A DNA stretch of 36,800 bases. It comes from Desulfuromonas sp. TF (GTDB lineage: Bacteria; Desulfobacterota; Desulfuromonadia; Desulfuromonadales; ATBO01). The notes below the pieces were generated by a model. That model saw only the letters and a program-made list of their open reading frames with translations, was not told where the DNA came from and made no database searches. Shown here piece by piece: positions 22,510 through 30,803 of the stretch. The first letter of the stretch is position 1, and every line of letters begins with the position of its first letter. The stretch is taken from the NCBI RefSeq assembly GCF_000472285.1, contig NZ_KI421418.1, positions 107,715-144,514 of the forward strand. Direction: 5' to 3'. A program made the position numbers and the translations under genes.

Positions 22510-23385
22510 ATGAATCTTACCGCATCGAGAACAATCGCTTTCCCTGATCGATCCGACGCCGTTCGGCAACTGGATTACCGCTTTCGATTGCCATGCCTCC
22601 TGGTCGCTCTGGTCCTGCTCCTGGCAGGCTGCTCGACCGTTCCCATCACCGATCGACGGCAATTGAATCTGGTGTCCGAGGGAACCCTGGTAGAGCTCGG
22701 AGCGCAGCAGTACCAGCAATTTCTCGCCGCCAATAAAATTGTGCGCAATACCCCCGAAAGCGAAATGGTCGAGAGGGTCGGCCATCGCATTCGGCAGGCT
22801 GTGGAGCAGTTCATGGTCAACCGCAACACGGCCGACCAGCTTTCAGGATATGAATGGGAATTCATTTTGGTGGGCAGCCCGGAAATGAACGCCTGGGCGC
22901 TGCCCGGGGGAAAGGTGGCGGTCTACACCGGGATTCTTCCGATTACGCGGGACGAGGCGGGATTGGCCACCGTCATGGGCCATGAGGTTGCCCATGTGAT
23001 CGCCCAGCACGGAAACGAGAGGATGAGTCAACAACTGGTCGCCCAGATGGGTGGGCAGGCTCTGTCGGCCGTGCTGGCCAACCAGCCCCAGGCCTCCCAG
23101 GCCCTCTGGATGCAGGTGTTCGGCGTGGGAGCCCAGGTCGGCCTGATGCTCCCCTACAGCCGACTGCAGGAAAAAGAAGCCGACCACCTTGGACTGATCT
23201 TCATGGCCATGGCGGGTTACGACCCGCATGCGGCAATCGGAGTCTGGGAGCGCATGGCCCAGGAGAAGGGGGGCAAGGGGCCTCCCGAATTTCTCAGTAC
23301 CCACCCCGCCGACGAGAGTAGAATCCGCGAAATCCGCGAGGACATCCCGGAAGCCATGCGCTACTATCAACCTCGACCTTCCTGA
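22510..23385 (+). CDS. M48-family metalloprotease lipoprotein
   Basis: 291 residues. A lipobox LAGC places the lipid at Cys41 if translation starts at 22510 (GGAGAAAGCC precedes it), giving a long signal peptide with a charged leader. The zinc-binding HEVAH is at 158-162 and the third ligand Glu is in EKEAD at 221-225, the M48 pattern shared with BepA/YcaL/LoiP-type periplasmic proteases. The region ALPGGKVAVYTGILPI before the active site and LSTHPADESRI near the end are characteristic. It probably degrades or quality-controls outer-membrane proteins in the periplasm. It ends at a strong terminator. The two upstream lipoproteins may be in the same transcript, after a gap of about 108 bases. 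Confidence 0.93.
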   Translation: MNLTASRTIAFPDRSDAVRQLDYRFRLPCLLVALVLLLAGCSTVPITDRRQLNLVSEGTLVELGAQQYQQFLAANKIVRNTPESEMVERVGHRIRQAVEQFMVNRNTADQLSGYEWEFILVGSPEMNAWALPGGKVAVYTGILPITRDEAGLATVMGHEVAHVIAQHGNERMSQQLVAQMGGQALSAVLANQPQASQALWMQVFGVGAQVGLMLPYSRLQEKEADHLGLIFMAMAGYDPHAAIGVWERMAQEKGGKGPPEFLSTHPADESRIREIREDIPEAMRYYQPRPS

Positions 23386-23402
23386 ATCCATGAAAAACGG
23401 CG

Positions 23403-23431
23403 AAAAAAGCCTGCTGTTCAGCAGGCTTTTT
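23403..23431. terminator. intrinsic terminator after the M48 protease gene
   Basis: AAGCCTGCTG (23407-23416) pairs with CAGCAGGCTT (23419-23428), extended by flanking A and T runs (AAAAAA before, TTTTT after). The symmetrical A/T flanks mean it could work in both directions. Confidence 0.9.
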
Positions 23432-23547
23432 CTTCGGGGTAAGGAGACGCATCTCCTCACCGGGTTTTCCGCCCTGATCGAAATTCAATTGGAGTGGTTG
23501 GGAGTATACTGGATTCGACTGAAACAGAATCCAATCGGGTGAGATCC

Positions 23548-25140
23548 ATGATAAAGATTCACCGACCGACCGGAGTGCCGAAATTTCTCATCTGGTTCGC
23601 CGTCATCTCGGCAGGGTTGCTCCTGGTTCTTTTCGCGGCTGCGTCCTTCCTCGAAGAGCCGTTGCGCCGGAAAATGGTGCAGGGAATGAACCAGGCCCTG
23701 GACGGGTACAGAGCAGAACTGGAGGAACTCGACCTTCATCCCATCGGTTTATCCGTGACCCTCAGGGGACTGACCATCACCCAGGAGGCCCACCCCGATC
23801 CTCCGGTGGCCGTCTTCCCGGAAATGGGCGCCAGTGTCCACTGGCGAAGTCTGTTTTCCGGACGCCTGGTGGCCGACTGGCAGCTGGAAGAGCCCCGCAT
23901 CCATGTCAATCTGGAGCAGTTGCGGGAGGAAAACAAGGACGAAGTGCCGGTGCAGAAACGGGGCTGGCAGGAGGCCATCAAGCAGATCTATCCGCTGAGA
24001 ATCAACCTTCTTCAGATCCGCAACGGTTCCTTCACGTATATCGAGGACGCGCAGGATCGCCCAATCGAGCTCAGTGCGGTCATGCTGGAAGCCCGCAACA
24101 TCCAGAACGTCCAGTCACCGCAGGACTCCTATCCCTCTTCGGTTTACATGACTGCCGATATTTTCAGCCGGGGGCGCGGCGAAATAGACGGCCGGGCCGA
24201 TTTTCTGGCCGACCCCTTTCCGGCCGTGGACGTCGTGTTTTCCCTGGCAGAGATTCCCCTCGAGGACTTGAAACCCGTCTCTTCCCATGTCAACCTGATC
24301 GTTACAGGAGGCAACCTGGCGGCCAAGGGACGAATCGAATACGCCCCGTCCGTCAAGGCGACCCGCATCGAACACCTGGATATCGACGGCATCCGCATCG
24401 ACTACGTCCATTCGGCCGTAACGGCCGAACGGGAAAAAAAGCGGGCGGAGAAAGTCAAGGAAGCGGCAGGGGAGGTCAGCAACAAACCGGGCCTTCTCTT
24501 CCTCATCGAGCGCCTGCGGTTGACCGGCGAAGCCGGTTTTGTGAACGAGGAGACCGACCCCGACTACCGGGTTTTCCTCAGCGATACTGAATTGAACATC
24601 TCCAACCTGTCCAACCAGTTTCGGCGAGGGCCGGCCACTGCCGATCTCAAGGGGAAATTCATGGGTTCCGGGGAAGCCGTCGCCGAGGCAACCTTCCGGC
24701 CTGAAGACAAGGGAGCTGATTTCGATCTTATCCTCCAAATCGAAAAAGCCAGGCTGCCATCGATGAATGATCTGCTGCGAGCCTATGGCAATGTCGATGT
24801 GGTCGCCGGGACTCTTTCCCTCTATTCAGAAGTTTCCGTGAAGGAAAATCGCATCGACGGTTATTTCAAGCCTTTACTGGAGGATGTGGACGTTTACGAT
24901 AAACGACAGGAAAAGGATGAAGGAATTTTCAAGAAGATGTACGAAGGTCTTGTGGGTGGCCTCAGCAGTCTTCTTGAAAACGAACCGCGCGAGGAAGTGG
25001 CGACACGCATAGACATCTCTGGTCCGCTGGATGATCCGGAAGCCAACACACTGGAAGTTATTCTCCTTCTGATCCGGAACGGCTTCTTTAATGCCATCCT
25101 TCCAGGCTTTGAGCGCGAAGTGAATAATCTCCGGGAATAG
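23548..25140 (+). CDS. DUF748/AsmA-like inner-membrane-anchored periplasmic protein
   Basis: 530 residues. One N-terminal membrane helix (about 15-34, FLIWFAVISAGLLLVLFAAA) is followed by a long periplasmic region rich in short beta-strands: LDLHPIGLSVTLRGLTI, WQLEEPRIHVNLEQL, INLLQIRNGSFTYIEDA, LRLTGEAGFVNEETDPDYRV. This is the AsmA/DUF748 style of repeated beta layers, thought to form lipid-carrying bridges between membranes. A second, larger family member starts at 35256. ATG 23548 is chosen because a short, charged start leads into the helix; 18 upstream residues from an ATG at 23494 are not protein-like. Function is inferred from family only. Confidence 0.82.
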   Translation: MIKIHRPTGVPKFLIWFAVISAGLLLVLFAAASFLEEPLRRKMVQGMNQALDGYRAELEELDLHPIGLSVTLRGLTITQEAHPDPPVAVFPEMGASVHWRSLFSGRLVADWQLEEPRIHVNLEQLREENKDEVPVQKRGWQEAIKQIYPLRINLLQIRNGSFTYIEDAQDRPIELSAVMLEARNIQNVQSPQDSYPSSVYMTADIFSRGRGEIDGRADFLADPFPAVDVVFSLAEIPLEDLKPVSSHVNLIVTGGNLAAKGRIEYAPSVKATRIEHLDIDGIRIDYVHSAVTAEREKKRAEKVKEAAGEVSNKPGLLFLIERLRLTGEAGFVNEETDPDYRVFLSDTELNISNLSNQFRRGPATADLKGKFMGSGEAVAEATFRPEDKGADFDLILQIEKARLPSMNDLLRAYGNVDVVAGTLSLYSEVSVKENRIDGYFKPLLEDVDVYDKRQEKDEGIFKKMYEGLVGGLSSLLENEPREEVATRIDISGPLDDPEANTLEVILLLIRNGFFNAILPGFEREVNNLRE

Positions 25141-25185
25141 ATTTCGGGTTGATCTCGGAATCACCTCCATTATCCAGGGCTTCCA

Positions 25186-26256
25186 ATGAATCTGCTCCTC
25201 CTCTATATCTCCCTGGCTCTCGTCTTTTCTTTCCTCTGTTCCATCGCGGAGGCGGTTCTCCTGAGCGTGACGCCTGCCTATATCGCCACCCTGGAAGGGG
25301 AGGGGCGGCGTTCGGGAACTCTTCTGCGACGCTTCAAGGAGAACATCGATCATCCTCTTGCCGCCATTCTGACCCTCAATACCGTCGCCCATACGATCGG
25401 AGCCGCGGGCGCCGGCGCCCAAGCCGCCGCGGTTTTCGGCAGTCAGTGGGTCGGACTGGCTTCGGTGGTGCTGACCCTGTTGATCCTTTTCCTGTCGGAG
25501 ATCATCCCCAAAACGCTCGGAGCCGTCCATTGGCGTTCTCTGGCACCCGTTCTGGCCGATCCTCTGCAATGGCTTATCCGCATTCTTTTTCCACTGGTGC
25601 TCCTTTCCGAATGGCTCACTCGGTTGATATCCAGGGAAAAGGGAGCAGCTGTCTTCGAGAGAGACGAACTGAGCGCCATGGCGGATTTGGGGGTCGAATC
25701 CGGCGAATTAGGGCAGGACGAATCGAAGATGCTGAAGAACCTCATGCAACTCAGGTTTCTGACCCTGGAGGATGTGATGACGCCGCGGACGGTCATTTTC
25801 GCCCTTCCGGAAACGATGTCGGTCGCCGAGGTGGTGAATCGCCATTCGGATATGGCATTTTCCCGTCTTCCCCTCTACGGACGAGGTTTGGATGACATCA
25901 CCGGATTCGTTCTCAAGAACGACGTGCTGCTGGCCCATGCCCAAGGAGAAAAAGACCGGCCGCTGAAGACTATGCAACGGGAAATCGCAGCTCTGTCCGA
26001 AGGCACCCGCTTGCCGGACGCCCTGGAAATACTTCTGAATCGGCGGCAGCATATTCTTCTGGTCCAGGACCCTTACGGCGGGACCGCCGGTCTCGCCACC
26101 CTGGAGGATATCCTTGAAACGCTGCTCGGGTTGGAAATCGTCGATGAGGCGGACAGAACCGTGGACATGCGGGCCCTGGCTCGGGAAAGCTGGCGGAAGA
26201 GGGCCCGGACACTTGGACTGGTTCCTGAAGAGGATGATCCATCAGCAAGAGATTGA
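25186..26256 (+). CDS. CNNM/CorC-like membrane protein with CBS domains
   Basis: 356 residues. An N-terminal CNNM (DUF21) domain of about four helices carries the family opening LLLLYISLALVFSFLCSIAEAVLLSVTPAYIATLE and LFLSEIIPKTLGAVHW. It is followed by a CBS pair at about 195-320 (VMTPRTVIFALPETMSVAEVVNRHSDMAFSRLPLYG; ILLVQDPYGGTAGLATLEDILETLLG, then EIVDE). The long acidic C-terminal CorC domain is absent, as in many small bacterial members. Such proteins are implicated in Mg2+/Co2+ or sodium-linked efflux; they are often misnamed hemolysins. The start has only a weak ribosome site, but the family N-terminus fits exactly. The antiporter gene follows 120 bases downstream. Confidence 0.9.
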   Translation: MNLLLLYISLALVFSFLCSIAEAVLLSVTPAYIATLEGEGRRSGTLLRRFKENIDHPLAAILTLNTVAHTIGAAGAGAQAAAVFGSQWVGLASVVLTLLILFLSEIIPKTLGAVHWRSLAPVLADPLQWLIRILFPLVLLSEWLTRLISREKGAAVFERDELSAMADLGVESGELGQDESKMLKNLMQLRFLTLEDVMTPRTVIFALPETMSVAEVVNRHSDMAFSRLPLYGRGLDDITGFVLKNDVLLAHAQGEKDRPLKTMQREIAALSEGTRLPDALEILLNRRQHILLVQDPYGGTAGLATLEDILETLLGLEIVDEADRTVDMRALARESWRKRARTLGLVPEEDDPSARD

Positions 26257-26376
26257 GATTTAATTCGTACACCGGTTTTCCTCTGGACTTTCGCCTCATC
26301 CTGTATTAAACAGTGCACACCGCCAGCCCGGACCTTTCGGGTTCCCTCTTTCGCCCAGTGGAAACGTTTTCCCTCC

Positions 26377-27972
26377 ATGGTTCTGCTGCAAAATCAAATA
26401 TTTCTTCTGATTCTGATCATCGCCCTCGGCGAACTGCTGGGTAAGGTGAACATCCGCAATCTCGCCCTCGGACCCTCGGCGATCATCTTCGTGGCACTCG
26501 CCTTCGGACATTTCGGTTTCATCCTTCCGGAGGGGATACAGGACATCGGTCTGGCCATGTTCATTTATGCCGTCGGCCTGCAGGCCGGGCCCGGCTTCAT
26601 CAGCTCCTTCCGCAGCCACGGTCTGCCCATGGGCGTAGGCGTGCTCGTGATGGCCGCGATAGGTACGGCGGCTACTTTTGCCTGCTGCCGCTTCTTCGGC
26701 TTCGATGCAGGAATCGGCGCCGGTCTTCTCTCCGGCGCCATGACCAGCACCCCCTCCCTGGCCGTGGCGGTGGAGACGGTCGGGCACGGCAGCGCTCCGG
26801 CGGCCTACGGCGTCACCTACGGTTTCGGCGTGATCGGAGTGGCTGTGTTCATCAAGGTCCTGCCGCGCCTTATGCGGGTCGATATCTCCGCTGAAGAAGA
26901 GAGCCTCGACCGGGAGTTGGCCGAGATCAATCCGCCGATCACCTACCACCATATCGAGATCACCAACCCCAACCTCTTCGGCAAGCGCGTGGCCGACATC
27001 TTCCTCAAGAGCATCGCCCCGGTTACCATCAGCCGCCTGTTGCGGATGGGGGCGAGCGAGCCGGTGCTGGTGGGAGCCGATACGGTCCTGCAGGAAGGAG
27101 ATCGTCTGCGGGTGGTCGGCCGTCCCTCCGATCTGGAGAAAGTCGAACTCTTCATCGGCAAACCGGTGGCGGGGGAGATCGCTTTCGACCGGGTGCTGAC
27201 CAAGAAAAGCATCACCGTCTCCAAACGAGAAATTTCCGGAACCACTCTTGGTTTCTTCAATTTTCGCGAGGCTTTCAACGTTCAGGTCGCGCGCATCACT
27301 CGCAACGGCATAGACCTGCCTGCCGACGCGAATACCCGGCTCCATCTCGGAGATGTGCTGCATGCCGTCGGCGACGAGCGCTCGCTGCGAAATATCACCC
27401 GCATACTGGGCAACGATCTCAAGGCGACTTACGAGGTCAGTCTTTTGCCGATCCTCCTCGGCCTCCTTTTCGGTTTCATGCTCGGCCAGGTGACTCTCCC
27501 CTTGCCGCTTGTCGGTCCTCTAACCCTGGGCACCACCGGCGGCACCCTGATCGCCGGCCTTCTGCTCGGAGCCCGTTATCAAACCGGCCCCCTCATCTGG
27601 GACGTCCCCATGGCCGGCAACCGCCTGATTCGCGATCTGGGGCTGGCTCTGTTCATGGCGGCCGTCGGCACTTCGGCCGGGGTTTCTTTTGTCGAAACCC
27701 TCCGGTCTCACGGCTTGCCGCTGCTCCTCTCGGGAGCCGTGGTTACCCTGGCGCCGGTTGCCGTCACGGCCGTCATCGGCCTGCGGTGGCTGCGCATCCG
27801 TTTTCTGCGGCTGCTGGGAATGCTGGTCGGTGGGATGACCAGCGCCTCCGGACTTGCGGCCGCCGGTTCCCTCTCCGCCACTTCCTACGCACCCGCGGCC
27901 TATGCGACGGTATATCCCCTGGCGCTGATCGGCAAGATCATCGCTGTCAAGGTGCTGCTGTTGATCTTGTGA
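26377..27972 (+). CDS. AspT/YidE-type antiporter with RCK-C (TrkA-C) domains
   Basis: 531 residues. Two homologous membrane halves of about five helices each (SGAMTSTPSLAVAVETVGHGSAPAAYGVTYGFGVIGV in the first; GGMTSASGLAAAGSLSATSYAPAAYATVYPLALIGKI in the second) flank a cytoplasmic pair of TrkA-C domains (about 195-360; VLVGADTVLQEGDRLRVVGRPSDLEKVELFIG and LPADANTRLHLGDVLHAVGDERSLRNITRILG). This is the aspartate:alanine exchanger family architecture. It probably exchanges small acids or amino acids across the inner membrane and is gated by the RCK-C domains. No Shine-Dalgarno is evident (CCCTCC precedes ATG), but the family start aligns. Confidence 0.92.
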   Translation: MVLLQNQIFLLILIIALGELLGKVNIRNLALGPSAIIFVALAFGHFGFILPEGIQDIGLAMFIYAVGLQAGPGFISSFRSHGLPMGVGVLVMAAIGTAATFACCRFFGFDAGIGAGLLSGAMTSTPSLAVAVETVGHGSAPAAYGVTYGFGVIGVAVFIKVLPRLMRVDISAEEESLDRELAEINPPITYHHIEITNPNLFGKRVADIFLKSIAPVTISRLLRMGASEPVLVGADTVLQEGDRLRVVGRPSDLEKVELFIGKPVAGEIAFDRVLTKKSITVSKREISGTTLGFFNFREAFNVQVARITRNGIDLPADANTRLHLGDVLHAVGDERSLRNITRILGNDLKATYEVSLLPILLGLLFGFMLGQVTLPLPLVGPLTLGTTGGTLIAGLLLGARYQTGPLIWDVPMAGNRLIRDLGLALFMAAVGTSAGVSFVETLRSHGLPLLLSGAVVTLAPVAVTAVIGLRWLRIRFLRLLGMLVGGMTSASGLAAAGSLSATSYAPAAYATVYPLALIGKIIAVKVLLLIL

Positions 27973-28044
27973 GGTCCTCGGAAAAATAAGTGCTAGAATT
28001 GGTTTAAAGGGTTTAAAGGACTCGAGCGGAAAGGAGGCAAGAGT

Positions 28045-28239
28045 ATGAATGCTGTGATGGTCAGGGGACAGATGAATCAGGTCCGGGGAGAATTCAGGAA
28101 ACAATGGTGTCGTCTGACGGGGAATCGAATGGGCAGGATCAACGGACATTTTCTCAAACTGTTTGGAAAAGCCCAGGTCGGGTATGGCCGGACCCGGGAT
28201 GCCGCCGGGAGAGGAATCAGAAAGATCACCCGTCATTGA
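28045..28239 (+). CDS. CsbD-like small protein, unusually basic
   Basis: 64 residues. The spacing of RGQMNQVRGEFRKQWCRLTGNRMGRINGHFLKLFGKAQVGYGRTRDAAGRGI matches CsbD/YjbJ proteins (xGxxxqxkGkxkeqwGkLTdddlxxinGkxdqLxGklQexYGxxkeeA), including the NG, GK and YG landmarks. In CsbD proteins most charged positions are acidic; here only two acidic residues remain against about fifteen Arg/Lys, so it should be strongly basic and might bind nucleic acid or phospholipid. Strong ribosome site AAAGGAGGCAAGAGT precedes ATG 28045. Family members are general-stress proteins of unknown mechanism. It is a monocistronic gene with its own terminator. Confidence 0.8.
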   Translation: MNAVMVRGQMNQVRGEFRKQWCRLTGNRMGRINGHFLKLFGKAQVGYGRTRDAAGRGIRKITRH

Positions 28240-28258
28240 AGAGGCTTCAGGTTCGATT

Positions 28259-28293
28259 CCGCCCCGCAGCTTTCCGCGGGGCGGTTTTGTTTT
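28259..28293 (+). terminator. intrinsic terminator after the CsbD-like gene
   Basis: CCGCCCCGC (28259-28267) pairs perfectly with GCGGGGCGG (28276-28284), followed by TTTTGTTTT. The tail overlaps the stop codon of the convergent MarR gene. Confidence 0.92.
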
Positions 28294-28706
28294 CATAGCT
28301 GTTTCACTACTTTCTCCAGCACCCGCCCGAACACCTCCAGCTCCTCGCTGCTCAAGACGGCGGCGATCTCGCCGGTCAGCTGAAGATGATACTCCTGGTG
28401 GCTGGCAAAATGCTTTCCACCCGCCTCGGTGAGGACCACCCGGTAGGAGCGTCGGTCACTTTCGTGCGGCCGCCTTTCGAGCAACCCCCTGCGTTCGAGC
28501 TTGTCTACCGTCACGGTCAGGGTGCCGGTGGTCACTCCAAGTTTTTCCGCCAGCTCCTTCATGCGGAGCGATTTCTCGTGGCCTATGATCTCGATGGCAT
28601 GCATCTGCCCCGGGGTCAGTTCGCTGTCCTTGACCACGGCATGTTCCCAGGAGGAAAGCTTCTCGTAGAATTCGATGATCTGCTGCGCCAGGATCTCCAC
28701 CGTCAT
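28293..28706 (-). CDS. MarR-family regulator, AdcR-like metal sensor candidate
   Basis: 137 residues. The winged helix-turn-helix is LRMKELAEKLGVTTGTLTVTVDKLERRGLLERRPHESDRRSYRVVLTEAG (about 47-96), flanked by dimerisation helices. Histidines H36 (in TPGQMHAIEI) and H103/H107 (HFASHQEYH, together with H99) fall where the zinc sensor AdcR has H42 and H108/H112 of its site 1, with E21 as a possible fourth ligand near AdcR E24. AdcR site-2 residues C30 and E41 appear replaced (Val24, Met35). It starts 13 bases after the His-rich transporter stop, with AGGAGCACGATC as ribosome site, so the two form an operon in which it probably represses the pair. Metal identity is not established. Confidence 0.85.
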   Translation of the reverse strand: MTVEILAQQIIEFYEKLSSWEHAVVKDSELTPGQMHAIEIIGHEKSLRMKELAEKLGVTTGTLTVTVDKLERRGLLERRPHESDRRSYRVVLTEAGGKHFASHQEYHLQLTGEIAAVLSSEELEVFGRVLEKVVKQL

Positions 28707-28719
28707 GATCGTGCTCCTG

Positions 28720-29412
28720 CTAAAGATGTGCGATGAAGGAATAGCCGGCGAAAATGATCGTAATCACTCCGGCGCCGCGCATGAGCGCATCCTCCACCCA
28801 ATCCTGGGTTAACGTCTTGAGCAGGCGGGCGACGTGGAAGATGGCGTAGATCACTACGGCCACCGCAGCTGCCGTACCCAAGGCATAGATTCCGAAGACC
28901 GTCGTTGCCTTCAATGCGCTCCCTGAGTCGAGGGCGTAGCCGTACATGATCGCCACGGTAGGGCAGGGAATGATCATGTTGACGAAGCCGACCCCGAAAA
29001 GGGCGGCTCCGGCCATCCTCTGCCTCTTGGCGGCCGGCTTGAGATGGTCCAGATCATGTTCGTGATCGTGCCCGTGCTCCTCGTCGTGATGGTGGTGCAG
29101 CAGGTGGGGATTGATGATCAGCACCGCTCCCAGCAGGAGGAGCAGGCCGGCGGTGCCGATATCGACCCAATATTCGAAGGTCTCGGGAATCACCGTCGAG
29201 ATCGCTCCCAGGGTCAATCCCAGCAGAAGGCACGCGGCGGCCGTACCGGCGAGGAACGATACCGTCAGAAAGGCCGCTTTGCGGCCTTTTTTCTGTCCGA
29301 CAATGAAGGGGGCGAGTACCAGCCAGCTGTGGCCGCAGGGATTGACGCCATGCACCAGCCCCAGGATCAGGCTGCTCTGGAAGGCGGCCCAGAAGAGATG
29401 ATCGAGCTCCAT
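28720..29412 (-). CDS. TauE/UreH/RcnA-like membrane transporter with His-rich loop
   Basis: 230 residues, six predicted helices. The N-terminus has LGLVHGVNPCGHSWLVLAPFIVG, the HxxNPCG motif resembling the HX4D-type segment of nickel/cobalt (RcnA, UreH) and TauE/DsbD-like permeases; a second NMIIPCPTVAIMYGYAL motif mirrors it in the other half. The central loop is extremely histidine/acid-rich (HLLHHHHDEEHGHDHEHDLDHL), typical of divalent-metal binding. It most likely moves or stores a transition metal such as Ni, Co or Zn across the inner membrane. RBS GGAAAGGAAC lies upstream of ATG 29412. It is cotranscribed with the metal-sensing MarR candidate, supporting a metal role. Confidence 0.82.
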   Translation of the reverse strand: MELDHLFWAAFQSSLILGLVHGVNPCGHSWLVLAPFIVGQKKGRKAAFLTVSFLAGTAAACLLLGLTLGAISTVIPETFEYWVDIGTAGLLLLLGAVLIINPHLLHHHHDEEHGHDHEHDLDHLKPAAKRQRMAGAALFGVGFVNMIIPCPTVAIMYGYALDSGSALKATTVFGIYALGTAAAVAVVIYAIFHVARLLKTLTQDWVEDALMRGAGVITIIFAGYSFIAHL

Positions 29413-29488
29413 GTGAATTTGTTCCTTTCCGAAGCTGAAAATTTAATGAGCCCAAGAGTGCCGGATATCCGTTTGTCTGTCAAGTAAT

Positions 29489-29499
29489 TTGATAATCAA
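29489..29499. promoter_or_regulatory. palindromic operator candidate for the MarR regulator
   Basis: TTGATAATCAA is a perfect 11-base palindrome about an unpaired central A, 77 bases upstream of the transporter ATG in the divergent intergenic region. MarR proteins usually bind short dyads of this type. Nearby CTTGACAG (minus strand) is a possible -35, but no good -10 was found. Confidence 0.45.
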
Positions 29500-29544
29500 G
29501 GAACTCGTTCGAATAAATACCGGGTTTTTGACAAATCGATGAAT

Positions 29545-29572
29545 TTGCGCTGACGGAAACCGAGACTATACT
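29545..29572 (+). promoter_or_regulatory. candidate promoter of the DUF4136-like lipoprotein gene
   Basis: TTGCGC (29545-29550) and TATACT (29567-29572) are separated by 16 bases, with start expected near 29579, about 49 bases before the ATG at 29628. A TTGACA at 29528-29533 also occurs but has no -10 at the right distance. Confidence 0.4.
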
Positions 29573-29627
29573 GGTGAAAAGGAAGAGAGAAAACGATAAA
29601 GAAATAGGTGCCTTCAGGGAGTCTCGG

Positions 29628-30284
29628 ATGAAAACGTATTCAAGGGCTTGCTTGCTGCCGCTGCTTATCCTGCTTCTATCCTCTTGTGTCTCATCAAAGT
29701 TGACCGCCTCCTGGGTCGATCCTGAATTCAAGCGGTCGCAAGTCCAATCGATACTGGTGCTGGGGGTTTCGGAGGAAGATCTGCTTCGACGCACCTTCGA
29801 GGATGAGATGGTCGCCCAGCTCCAGCAATACGGATTGAAAGTCGCCCCGAGCTATCGGTCGATTTCCGGGAAGGACATCCCCGAGAAGGCAGAGATGGAA
29901 CAATGGATCGGGGGCCAGGACGTGGATGGGATTATCGTTTCACGTCTTGTCGGAACCCGACAGGAGACGGTCGTGCAACCGGGATATACGACACGCCTGG
30001 GCGGCTACACAGGACCGTACTGGGGTGGGGGTCCACATCCCTGGGTCGATCCGTACGGTGGATGGTACGGATACTACTCCGGCAGCTACGATGTCCTCCA
30101 TTACCCCCCGGAGGTTTCCTACTACGAGGTCTATATCATCGAAACGACGCTTTATCTCGTTGCCACAGATCAGCCTGTCTGGTCGGCCCGTGCGGAAATC
30201 TCATCCGACAAGGATACGAACAGGGCGATTGAAGATCTGGTCACCGATCTGATCGACAACATGGCTGACAAGGGCGTGATCTGA
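29628..30284 (+). CDS. DUF4136-like lipoprotein
   Basis: 218 residues. The signal peptide MKTYSRACLLPLLILLLSSC gives a lipobox LSSC with Cys20. The mature start SSKLTASWVDPEFKRSQVQSILVLGVSEEDLLRRTFEDEMVAQLQQYG resembles the N-terminus of DUF4136-type and related lipoproteins (xxxxsW.dp.......kkilVlgvs.....R...Ed.l...L...G). The middle is rich in Gly, Tyr and Pro (GGYTGPYWGGGPHPWVDPYGGWYGYYSGSY), and the C-terminus has TTLYLVATDQPVWSARAEI. RBS AGGGAGTCTCGG precedes ATG 29628. It is convergent with the HAD gene, whose stop lies 14 bases away with no terminator between. Confidence 0.75.
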   Translation: MKTYSRACLLPLLILLLSSCVSSKLTASWVDPEFKRSQVQSILVLGVSEEDLLRRTFEDEMVAQLQQYGLKVAPSYRSISGKDIPEKAEMEQWIGGQDVDGIIVSRLVGTRQETVVQPGYTTRLGGYTGPYWGGGPHPWVDPYGGWYGYYSGSYDVLHYPPEVSYYEVYIIETTLYLVATDQPVWSARAEISSDKDTNRAIEDLVTDLIDNMADKGVI

Positions 30285-30298
30285 TGATTCAGGACGGA

Positions 30299-30730
30299 TC
30301 AGATGGGCTGCGTTGAATTGAGGAACTGAATTGCCAGATTGGCGTCCTGCTCCGTTAACCCTATCGTCTTGCTGGTTCTGACCAGAGCCCCATCCAATGG
30401 AGCGAGATCGTTTCGGTCGTCCAGAATGACGATCTTCTCAATCTGGTAACGGGGTGTCCAGGTTTCAAGCCATTCCTGGATTTCCCGTCCCCGTTGATCA
30501 TCGAGATAGGGAGTGACGCCGATAACCCGTCCCGGAAGAACCCCCTTAGAAGACAGGACTTCGTCCATTTCCTCCGGAGTGGCCCCCAGCCTCCATGTGC
30601 TGGTGACGACGAGATTGGCGTCGGTGGTCGTCAGGATTTTGTTGAGGATGCGTACCTTTTCGTCTTCGAAATAGATGCTTCCCTCCTCATGATTCAAGAC
30701 TCCGTCAATGTCCAGGAACAGGATCCTCAT
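30299..30730 (-). CDS. HAD-superfamily hydrolase (Swiss-army-knife RNA-repair-type HAD)
   Basis: 143 residues. Motif I FLDIDGVLN places the nucleophile at D7 and acid at D9; motif II is VVTSTWR, and a later VILDDRNDLAPL supplies the motif III/IV acids. The small cap-less size and the spacing DGVLNH...STWR...LDDRND match the HAD_SAK-type domain family, small phosphatases that also occur in RNA repair proteins. Substrate unknown. ATG 30730 is preceded by GGGGGGAAAGA. It lies 73 bases downstream of the response-regulator gene on the same strand and may be cotranscribed. Confidence 0.8.
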   Translation of the reverse strand: MRILFLDIDGVLNHEEGSIYFEDEKVRILNKILTTTDANLVVTSTWRLGATPEEMDEVLSSKGVLPGRVIGVTPYLDDQRGREIQEWLETWTPRYQIEKIVILDDRNDLAPLDGALVRTSKTIGLTEQDANLAIQFLNSTQPI

Positions 30731-30803
30731 TCTTTCCCCCCGGTTTCGATTCTCTCATGCCGTAATATTTCGCCGTGGCAAAGATCTCGGAACATCCCTC
30801 GAT

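Noticed and set aside
28250-28262. GGTTCGATTCC resembling a tRNA T-loop
   Set aside because: The flanking bases do not form a T-stem, and no D-arm, anticodon arm or acceptor stem fits; it lies between the CsbD-like stop and its terminator.
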